A model generated the notes under the pieces. The model worked only from the letters and a program-made list of their open reading frames with translations, was not told the origin of the DNA and ran no database searches. A stretch of DNA of 11,046 nucleotides. Source: Candidatus Faecivivens stercorigallinarum. GTDB taxonomy: Bacteria; Bacillota; Clostridia; Oscillospirales; Ruminococcaceae. Shown in pieces: positions 6,272-11,046 of this stretch. Position 1 is the first letter of the stretch. Every line of letters starts with the position of its first letter. The DNA is taken from contig DVLN01000054.1 in assembly GCA_018715465.1 (NCBI GenBank), forward strand, positions 1 to 11,046, given 5' to 3'. The translations under genes were made by a program, and so were the position numbers.

Positions 6272-6494
6272 CAAGCCTTTCAAGGCTTGCAGGTCCAGGA
6301 CAGAGTACGGTTTGCTTTGCAAACCACACAGTTTCCAGAGGAAACTGTCCGGTTCCCACAGGGAACCGTGGTCGCACCTCCGCAGAAGGCGAAATTCCTT
6401 AAACGGAGTGCGCTCGGCACAGGGTGAATTTCCCGAACTGTCCGGTGGACAGTTCGGGAAAGAGGGGCATGCCCTGCAAGGGAGGGCTGCCCCT
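6272..6494. repeat. Array of seven tandem hairpins
   Basis: Seven inverted repeats follow one another with short linkers. H1 is 6272-6289 (CAAGCCTT, 2-nt centre). H2 is 6309-6325 (GGTTTGC, loop TTT). H3 is 6328-6348 (ACAGTTTCC, loop AGA). H4 is 6350-6368 (CGGTTCCC, loop ACA). H5 is 6374-6411 (imperfect, GCA-CTCCG outer and AAGG/CCTT inner). H6 is 6429-6461 (15-bp perfect stem, loop GGT). H7 is 6463-6494 (AGGGGCA/TGCCCCT with an inner GCCC/GGGC). H2, H3, H4 and H6 are perfect with exactly 3-nt loops. The stems have different sequences, so this is not a simple tandem repeat. It lies downstream of the deacetylase gene and upstream of the isomerase promoter. Reading it as an intergenic structured RNA, an ssDNA-hairpin element or a termination block is inference. 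Confidence 0.8.
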
Positions 6495-6560
6495 GACAAT
6501 CTTCCGACAAGCACCATCTCCCCCCTGCATTCCCTGCTTGCCAGGATTTCAACCACCGCA

Positions 6561-6572
6561 GATTTTAAAATC
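6561..6572. repeat. 12-bp palindrome just past the deacetylase stop
   Basis: GATTTTAAAATC is perfectly self-complementary and begins 3 nt after the stop codon at 6576-6578. It is too AT-rich to act as an intrinsic terminator alone. No clear terminator for the deacetylase gene is visible before the hairpin array, of which H7 is followed on the minus strand by CTTTCC and may serve. Confidence 0.4.
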
Positions 6573-6575
6573 GAA

Positions 6576-7892
6576 TTATCGCGGCAGAATGCCAAAGGTG
6601 TACCCTTTCTGACGGGCAGTGTCGATAAAATCGCCCAAAATGGCCGCGTTGGTCTTGGAGACAGCATGCAGCAGGTAGATCGCGCCCGGATGCAGAGCAG
6701 ATGTTGTCTTTTGCAGGGCAGTCGACGTACTCATCTGAGCGGATGGGTCCCAGTCCTTATAGGCAAAGCTCCACAGCACCGTCTGATAGCCCATCCCCTG
6801 TGCCTGCGCCAGTACCTGTTCCGAGAAAACCCCTTCCGGCGGACGCATCAGGTACATCGAATAGCCAAACTTCTCCTCCACCCTGTCATGCAGGTCGCCA
6901 ATCTCATCCGCCCGGCGGCTGATGCTGCACTGGGGGAGATTGGGATGGTTGACGGTGTGGTTGCCGACGGCATGTCCTTCCTCAATCATCCGCTGCACCA
7001 GTCCGGGCTGGCTGTCCAGATAAGCTCCGGTAATAAAAAAGGTCGCTGTCACCCCTTTGGCCTTGAGGGTATCGAGGATAGACGCAGTATAGCCGTTTTC
7101 ATACCCTTCATCAAAGGTCAGGTAAATCACTTTCTCATTCGGCCCGACAAACTGTCCGCCCAGCATCCCATACTTTTCCTGGTAGGACACCGCACCGACC
7201 GGCCGGTTATAGGAATCGACCTGTGTCCCCTGTCCCCAGCCGAGTGCCTTGTTGGACAGGGTGCTCAGATCCTTGGAGGAGACGACCGCACCGGAAGCAT
7301 CCAGCGTGTATACAGTCGAACCTTCGGTAATCGCGCCGGTCTTCATTCCTCCGGACGGGGTCAGGTAATACCGCTTTCCGTTCAGCTCAAGCCATCCGGT
7401 CTGCATCACGCCGCTTTCGGCAAAGTAGTACCATTTGCCCCCATTATAGACCCAACCGGTCTTCATCGCGCCGCCGCCGAACAGGTACCATTTTCCCCCG
7501 ATCTGCTGCCAGCCGTCCACCATCACGCCGTCGGCATCGAGATAATACCATTTTCCGTCTACCTCCCGCCATCCGTTCTGGCGGATACCACTTTCGGAAA
7601 GCAGGTACCATTTCCCGTCCAGCTGGGCCCATCCGGTCATCGGCTCTCCTGCTCCATCCAGCAGAACAAACTGTCCCTCCCGTTGTTCCCAGTGTGGAGA
7701 CAGGACAACCGGGCTTTGCTGTACAGATTCGGTTTCGTCTTCAACGGACGGCTGAGAATCGGAAACAGCAGACGATTCTATCGTTTCCCCCAGTTCCGAG
7801 CCGGCGGTGTCATCTTCCGCTCCGATAGCAGCGGCCGGAAACGGCAGCGCCAGCAAAAGGGCCGCAAACAATGCTGTCAGTCTTTTTTTCAT
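6576..7892 (-). CDS. Secreted PdaA-like polysaccharide deacetylase with cell-wall-binding repeats
   Basis: A 438-residue exported protein. It has a signal peptide (KKR, then a hydrophobic core to about residue 22, cut near AAIGA), an acidic linker (26-60), and five GW-type choline-binding-like repeats with GW at 87, 107, 127, 146 and 166 plus a degenerate sixth. A NodB deacetylase domain follows (about 250-438). Catalytic landmarks are TFDEGYENGY with D261, NHTVNH with H312 and H316, RPPEG (350-354) and LLH with H409. FDE in place of FDD, the following GYENGY, and the HPGAIYLLHAVS segment are hallmarks of PdaA-type enzymes. In Bacillus, PdaA removes the N-acetyl group of muramic acid on the way to muramic delta-lactam in spore cortex. 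Here the repeats would tether the enzyme to the wall. The ATG at 7892 is chosen for its GGAGG site and the signal peptide; a reading from 8087 adds 65 implausible residues. Confidence 0.92.
   Translation of the reverse strand: MKKRLTALFAALLLALPFPAAAIGAEDDTAGSELGETIESSAVSDSQPSVEDETESVQQSPVVLSPHWEQREGQFVLLDGAGEPMTGWAQLDGKWYLLSESGIRQNGWREVDGKWYYLDADGVMVDGWQQIGGKWYLFGGGAMKTGWVYNGGKWYYFAESGVMQTGWLELNGKRYYLTPSGGMKTGAITEGSTVYTLDASGAVVSSKDLSTLSNKALGWGQGTQVDSYNRPVGAVSYQEKYGMLGGQFVGPNEKVIYLTFDEGYENGYTASILDTLKAKGVTATFFITGAYLDSQPGLVQRMIEEGHAVGNHTVNHPNLPQCSISRRADEIGDLHDRVEEKFGYSMYLMRPPEGVFSEQVLAQAQGMGYQTVLWSFAYKDWDPSAQMSTSTALQKTTSALHPGAIYLLHAVSKTNAAILGDFIDTARQKGYTFGILPR
7335..7634 (-). repeat. Tandem 57-60 bp repeats encoding cell-wall-binding modules
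   Basis: This part of the deacetylase gene encodes about five units of the pattern GW..(L/V/G)(D/G)GKWYYL...G.M, each 19-20 residues. At DNA level the copies share blocks such as ACCATTT and CATCCGGT. The copies are diverged, so the repeat is old, but it could still recombine and change repeat number. Confidence 0.8.
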
Positions 7893-7962
7893 ATCGTAAA
7901 CCCTCCCATCCGGGTACCATGCCGTCAAGCGGCAAGGGCAGTAAACTTTTACTTCTGTCCTT

Positions 7963-7991
7963 ATTGTACCAATATTCACAGAAAAAGGCAA
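7963..7991 (-). promoter_or_regulatory. Promoter of the deacetylase gene
   Basis: On the minus strand TTGCCT (7986-7991) and TACAAT (7963-7968) have a 17-nt spacer. The start would be near 7956, giving a leader of about 64 nt that contains a small 5-bp hairpin (TGCCG/CGGCA, 7920-7934). It looks like a vegetative sigma-A promoter. I could not assign a sporulation sigma factor site. Confidence 0.6.
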
Positions 7992-8006
7992 GGAACAGCC
8001 GGTTAA

Positions 8007-8040
8007 TTTTGCACAGTGCAATCTGCATTCCTGTGCAAAA
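8007..8040. promoter_or_regulatory. Operator-like inverted repeat between divergent genes
   Basis: TTTTGCACAG (8007-8016) and CTGTGCAAAA (8031-8040) are a perfect 10-bp inverted repeat with a 14-nt centre, which itself contains TGCA-ATC-TGCA. It lies 15 bp upstream of the deacetylase -35 box and 66 bp upstream of the acylphosphatase -35 box. No T run follows on either strand, so a protein-binding site is more likely than a terminator. Confidence 0.45.
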
Positions 8041-8106
8041 AGTAAAGAAAAAAGCGGATTCATGGAAAAAATTTTCCAAATATTCACATTTTTTCATAAA
8101 AATCCC

Positions 8107-8137
8107 TTGACCTTGAGTCCACTCCATGTACTAAAAT
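8107..8137 (+). promoter_or_regulatory. Putative promoter of the acylphosphatase run
   Basis: TTGACC (8107-8112) is followed by TACTAA (8129-8134, 16-nt spacer) or TAAAAT (8132-8137, 19-nt spacer). The preceding 60 bp are rich in A and T tracts, including a TGGAAAA-AA-TTTTCCA palindrome at 8063-8078, which could act as an UP element. A start near 8141-8144 would leave the ATG at 8143 without a ribosome site and supports the GTG start at 8164. Confidence 0.5.
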
Positions 8138-8163
8138 AAAGAATGAAAGGAAAGGTGGTCATT

Positions 8164-8436
8164 GTGGTTCGAAAACATCTGCTGCTCACCGGCGCAGTGC
8201 AGGGGGTCGGTCTCCGGTACCGGACCAAATATGCGGCCTCGATGCGGGGACTGACCGGATGGGTCCGCAACCGTGCAGACGGTTCGGTCGAAATGGAGGT
8301 ACAGGGCAGAGAGGAAGAAATCGACCTGCTGCTGCAAACTCTCCAGCAAAACCGGTACATCGACATTACCGGCCTTTCCGCGCGAACAGTCCCGCTCCAG
8401 AGCGATCATTATTTTGAGATTCTGGACGATGACTGA
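8164..8436 (+). CDS. acyP: Acylphosphatase
   Basis: A 90-residue single-domain acylphosphatase that hydrolyses carboxyl-phosphate bonds such as acetyl phosphate or 1,3-bisphosphoglycerate. The phosphate loop is GAVQGVGLR with the catalytic Arg18, and the catalytic Asn36 lies in GLTGWVRN. The following DGSVEMEVQG strand and C-terminal HYFEIL complete the usual fold and length. The common Phe of the GFR motif is Leu17 here. I chose the GTG at 8164, preceded by AGGAAAGGTGG at good spacing. The in-frame ATG at 8143 would add seven residues, lacks a ribosome site and lies at or before the likely transcription start. It is the first gene of a plus-strand run and lies 52 nt before the aldo/keto reductase. 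Confidence 0.9.
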   Translation: MVRKHLLLTGAVQGVGLRYRTKYAASMRGLTGWVRNRADGSVEMEVQGREEEIDLLLQTLQQNRYIDITGLSARTVPLQSDHYFEILDDD

Positions 8437-8488
8437 TTCCCGTCAGATTTAGTTTTATTCATTTTTGAAAAGAAAGGACGTATGAAAA

Positions 8489-9604
8489 ATGGCACTGGGC
8501 GAAAATATCCCGAAACTGGGCTTTGGACTGATGCGACTGCCGATGATTGGCGATGAGGTCGACATCGAACAGACAAAGGAAATGGTCGACCTCTTTATGG
8601 CGGCAGGGTTCACCTACTTTGACACCGCTTACGGCTATCTGGGCGGCAAATCGGAAGAGGCAGTCAAAACCGCAATCGTCGACCGTTATCCCAGAGACAG
8701 CTTCACCATTGCGACCAAGCTCCCCGCTTGGGCTGGCGCAAAAACAGCGGAAGAAGCAAAAGAGATGTTCTTCACCTCTCTGCGCAGAACCGGCGCCGGA
8801 TATTTTGACTTTTATCTGCTGCACAACCTCGGCGGTGAACGGACCGCAAAGTTTGACGAGTACGGCATCTGGGATTTTGTGCAGCAACAGAAGGCAAAAG
8901 GCCTGATCAAACATCTCGGTTTTTCGATGCACGACTCGGCTGAGGCACTGGACAAGGTGCTGACCGCCCACCCGGAAGTCGAATTTGTCCAGCTCCAGAT
9001 CAACTATGCCGACTGGGACTCGACATCGGTACAGTCCCGCCTCTGCTATGAAACGGCCCGCCGTCACGGCAAACCGGTCGTCATCATGGAACCTGTCAAG
9101 GGCGGCAGCCTCGCAAATCTCCCGGAAAGTGTCGCAAAGGTCTTTAAGGCGGCAGAACCGGACTCCTCGATCGCTTCCTGGGCACTGCGGTACGCCGCGT
9201 CGCTCGACGGACTTGTTACGGTTCTTTCGGGCATGTCCACGGTCGATCAGATGAAGGACAACCTGTCGGTCATGAAGGGATTCACCAAACTGGACGAAAA
9301 GCAGATGGCTGTGATCGAAGACGCCAAAAAGGCATTGGCGGCTGTCCCATCCATCCCCTGCACCAGCTGCGAATACTGCATGAAAGGATGTCCGCAGGGA
9401 ATCGCTATTCCCCGCATCTTCTCGGCTGTCAATACCTACAAGATCTACAACAACCTCGCCGGTGCCAAGGGAGACTATGGTTTTGCCACCCGCGGCAAGG
9501 CAAAGGCAAGCGACTGCATCGCCTGCGGCCAGTGCGAAGCGGTCTGCCCGCAGCATATCTCGGTCATTGAGGAATTGAAAGCGGCAGCCGAACTGCTGGA
9601 ATAA
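8489..9604 (+). CDS. Aldo/keto reductase with C-terminal 2x[4Fe-4S] domain
   Basis: A 371-residue cytoplasmic oxidoreductase. Residues 1-270 form an aldo/keto reductase barrel with the catalytic tetrad visible: D45 and Y50 in FDTAYGY, K77 in ATKLP, H112 in LLHNL. The C-terminus adds ferredoxin-like cysteine motifs, CTSCEYCMKGCP (C291, C294, C297, C301) and CIACGQCEAVCP (C343, C346, C349, C353), enough for two 4Fe-4S clusters. This layout is common in anaerobic Clostridia and suggests electrons may come from ferredoxin or flavoprotein rather than only NAD(P)H. The substrate is unknown. An AGGA site lies 10 nt before the ATG. An out-of-frame ATG at 8482 is closer to that site but opens no reading frame of interest. 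A short 34-nt gap suggests co-transcription with the GNAT gene downstream. Confidence 0.93.
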   Translation: MALGENIPKLGFGLMRLPMIGDEVDIEQTKEMVDLFMAAGFTYFDTAYGYLGGKSEEAVKTAIVDRYPRDSFTIATKLPAWAGAKTAEEAKEMFFTSLRRTGAGYFDFYLLHNLGGERTAKFDEYGIWDFVQQQKAKGLIKHLGFSMHDSAEALDKVLTAHPEVEFVQLQINYADWDSTSVQSRLCYETARRHGKPVVIMEPVKGGSLANLPESVAKVFKAAEPDSSIASWALRYAASLDGLVTVLSGMSTVDQMKDNLSVMKGFTKLDEKQMAVIEDAKKALAAVPSIPCTSCEYCMKGCPQGIAIPRIFSAVNTYKIYNNLAGAKGDYGFATRGKAKASDCIACGQCEAVCPQHISVIEELKAAAELLE

Positions 9605-9638
9605 AACGCAAGCAAGTTTATAAAAAGGGGCTAAGTGT

Positions 9639-10388
9639 ATGAACAAGAGAAATATAATCAGTATCCTGTTATACCCGCTTGGCACTATTCTTTTTATTCT
9701 CTCGAATTTATCAGTAGTCAGTGGGAGTCCTATAAATCTTTCGTATTCTCAGCGAGTCGTTTTTTGCGGTGCAGCGGTTTGTGCCATTGGCGCAGCCCCA
9801 TTCATTTTTACGCCGCCTGCCATCCGGCGGGCGAGGCTTTTTAGTTTTGAGAAGGAGCGATGCGAAATGATCCATATCCGACTGATCGACCGGGAGCATC
9901 AGGCCGATATCAATATCCCCAATGAACCGTTCCAACTGTTCGGACGGATGATACCGGCATGTGCCAACGGAAAATGGACCTATACAACCGAGCGATTTCC
10001 TACCGTTACAACGATGCGGTTCCCGGATGAAAACTATGAATATGACAAAATGCAGTCCGACTATACTTTCATCGGCGCATACGACGGTGAAAAATGCGTC
10101 GGTCTTGCAATCATGCAGAGCGATTTATTTAAATTCATGTATCTGTACGATCTGAAGGTAAATGCCAGCTGGCGCAGAAAAGGGATTGCCCGCCTGTTGA
10201 TCCAAAAAGCTATGGAGGTCGCCAGGCAACAAGGCTATATCGGGATTTATACGCGCGGTCAGGACAATAATCTCGGTGCCTGTCTGTTTTATCTCAAAAT
10301 GGGCTTTGAAATCGGCGGATTTGACAACCGCATCTATGAAGGAACCTCCCAAGCAGACAAAGCTGACATCCTGTTCTATAAAAAATAA
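9639..10388 (+). CDS. GNAT acetyltransferase with N-terminal two-helix membrane segment
   Basis: The open frame encodes 249 residues. Residues 1-76 hold two hydrophobic helices (about 6-26 and 39-59) with basic flanks (NKR; RRAR at 63-66). Residues 77-249 are a complete GNAT domain that resembles streptothricin acetyltransferase-type proteins. It has DREHQADINIPNEPFQLFGRMIP near its start, the acetyl-CoA loop RRKGIA (179-184) and NNLGACLFYLKMGF (210-223). The start at 9639 has an AAGGGG site 8 nt upstream. The ATG at 9867 has an even better AAGGAG site 9 nt upstream and would give a normal 173-residue GNAT. The frame may therefore make a membrane-anchored fusion, a soluble enzyme from the internal start, or both. 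The substrate is unknown; antibiotic acetylation is only one possibility. It ends in a strong terminator. Confidence 0.75.
   Translation: MNKRNIISILLYPLGTILFILSNLSVVSGSPINLSYSQRVVFCGAAVCAIGAAPFIFTPPAIRRARLFSFEKERCEMIHIRLIDREHQADINIPNEPFQLFGRMIPACANGKWTYTTERFPTVTTMRFPDENYEYDKMQSDYTFIGAYDGEKCVGLAIMQSDLFKFMYLYDLKVNASWRRKGIARLLIQKAMEVARQQGYIGIYTRGQDNNLGACLFYLKMGFEIGGFDNRIYEGTSQADKADILFYKK
9852..9869 (+). promoter_or_regulatory. Internal ribosome binding site and ATG inside the membrane-GNAT frame
   Basis: AAGGAG (9852-9857) precedes ATG (9867-9869) by 9 nt, in frame with the longer coding region. The protein from here begins MIHIRLIDREHQ, where similarity to stand-alone GNAT enzymes would be expected to begin. 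This site decides whether the gene should be annotated as 173 or 249 residues. Confidence 0.65.
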
Positions 10389-10421
10389 GATGGGATATCC
10401 CCCCTTTTTGACAAAGGTAAA

Positions 10422-10459
10422 CGCCTCTTTTCCAGATAGAAAAGAGGCGCTATTTTGTT
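10422..10459 (+). terminator. Intrinsic terminator between convergent genes
   Basis: CGCCTCTTTTC (10422-10432) and GAAAAGAGGCG (10439-10449) form a perfect 11-bp stem with a 6-nt loop, followed on the plus strand by CTATTTTGTT. It ends the GNAT transcript. On the minus strand the stem is followed by TTTACCTTTG, so it may also stop the convergent regulator transcript. Confidence 0.85.
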
Positions 10460-10464
10460 CATAT

Positions 10465-11046
10465 TCATGTGGATTGCGCGATCTGCTTTAGCCTGTCCGG
10501 GCGCAGCACCCGGATATGTCCGCCCTCCCGGACGAGAACACCCTCCCGGTAAAACTGCGAGATCAGCCGCATTAGCTGGCGGTAGCTGCATCCCAGATAA
10601 TTGGCGGCGTCGGTATACCTCCCGGTGAATATCCCATTGTCTGAAGTGGTCAGCAAGTAATCCGCCAGACGGACCGGCAGCGGCTGGAAAACCATATGAG
10701 TCGCATTTTCAGAAGCCTGTTCCATCTTTCCCAACAGCGCGACTGCAAGATGCCGGTACATTGCAATATCTGTCTCCATCAACATCCGGTCAAACTGTAC
10801 CAGCAACAGTACCGACTCCCCGGCTGCTTCCACATGGTTCGGGCTAGTACTGCCGGTCAGATACTCGACATCTCCCAGCAGCACATCATCATCCTCCTGG
10901 CAAAGGGTCAACAGCCGTACCCTGCCGTCTGTACCAAGCGAATACACCCGGATGCTTCCCTGCAACAAAAAGTAAAATCCTGAGATCTCCATTCCCGCGG
11001 TCAGAATCTGTTCGCCCGCCTGAAAACGCAGGTACCGGCGGGTATA
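10465..11046 (-). CDS. Crp/Fnr family transcriptional regulator (YeiL-like), N-terminus cut
   Basis: 193 residues are visible, and the frame stays open to the right edge, so the start is outside the window. The first part is a cyclic-nucleotide-binding-type barrel: FQAGEQIL.AGMEISGFYFLLQGSIRVY matches the classic F.aGE.i..eGd....ly.il.G.v.vy pattern. The central helix and a winged HTH follow, with TDAANYLGCSYRQLMRLISQFYREGVL (145-171) as the DNA-binding region. The SYRQL.R pattern in the recognition helix is like YeiL rather than Crp or Fnr, which have SRETVSR-type helices. No N-terminal cysteine cluster can be judged because that part is missing. The ligand and targets are unknown. An ATG at 10992 is internal, since the barrel begins before it. 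Confidence 0.88.
   Translation of the reverse strand, partial: YTRRYLRFQAGEQILTAGMEISGFYFLLQGSIRVYSLGTDGRVRLLTLCQEDDDVLLGDVEYLTGSTSPNHVEAAGESVLLLVQFDRMLMETDIAMYRHLAVALLGKMEQASENATHMVFQPLPVRLADYLLTTSDNGIFTGRYTDAANYLGCSYRQLMRLISQFYREGVLVREGGHIRVLRPDRLKQIAQST

Noticed and set aside
6272..6494. CRISPR array or attenuator interpretation of the hairpin block
   Set aside because: The stems differ in sequence and spacing and no cas gene is near, so it is not CRISPR. T runs do not directly follow any stem, and the block lies upstream of the operon promoter, so it cannot attenuate the operon transcript from that promoter.
6257..6667. Minus-strand open frame over the hairpin array (136 codons; also 90 codons at 6280-6552)
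   Set aside because: It overlaps the deacetylase 3' end and the palindromes and has a cysteine-rich, low-information translation. I see no convincing ribosome site.
7335..7634. Tandem DNA repeat as a possible minisatellite
   Set aside because: It is fully explained by coding for cell-wall-binding modules of the deacetylase.
6240..8006. Long plus-strand open frame of 588 codons
   Set aside because: It lies antisense to the clearly real deacetylase gene, crosses the hairpin array, and its translation resembles no domain. It is a shadow of a GC-rich gene.
8459..9685. Minus-strand open frame of 408 codons opposite the aldo/keto reductase
   Set aside because: The plus strand carries the catalytic tetrad and eight cluster cysteines, so the minus frame is a shadow.

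Overview
The window is bacterial and gene-dense, with most genes on the minus strand. Good AGGAGG-type ribosome sites, sigma-A-like promoters, a moderately high GC content and the protein families point to an anaerobic Clostridia-type Firmicute. A gut Oscillospiraceae/Ruminococcaceae member is most likely. That placement is inference from gene content, not from a marker gene.

Left part (1-1695, minus strand): a promoter at 1599-1627 drives a small flavodoxin, an MBL-fold hydrolase and a conserved hypothetical protein cut by the window edge. The terminator at 1665-1695 belongs to the next gene to the right, a class I SAM-dependent methyltransferase (1732-2352).

Centre (2435-5985, minus strand): one operon carries two complete aconitase-superfamily (isopropylmalate isomerase-type) heterodimers in the order small-large-small-large. 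The distal pair has textbook LeuC motifs. The proximal large subunit differs in two cluster-proximal motifs. No leuA or leuB lies in the window, so the substrates are open. The operon has a strong promoter (6064-6092), bracketed by a 9-bp inverted repeat.

Non-coding block (6117-6575): it contains seven hairpins packed into 223 bp, four of them perfect stems with exactly 3-nt loops. This is the least explained structure in the window.

Right part: a secreted PdaA-like polysaccharide deacetylase with cell-wall-binding repeats (6576-7892, minus) is divergent from a plus-strand run. That run holds an acylphosphatase (8164-8436), an aldo/keto reductase with two 4Fe-4S motifs (8489-9604), and a GNAT acetyltransferase read in frame with a two-helix membrane segment (9639-10388). 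A terminator hairpin (10422-10459) separates this run from a convergent, partial Crp/Fnr regulator (10465-11046).

The window is mainly metabolic and housekeeping. I see no CRISPR array, transposase, phage gene, tRNA or rRNA. The best candidates for something undescribed are the hairpin array, the doubled isomerase operon and the membrane-GNAT fusion.
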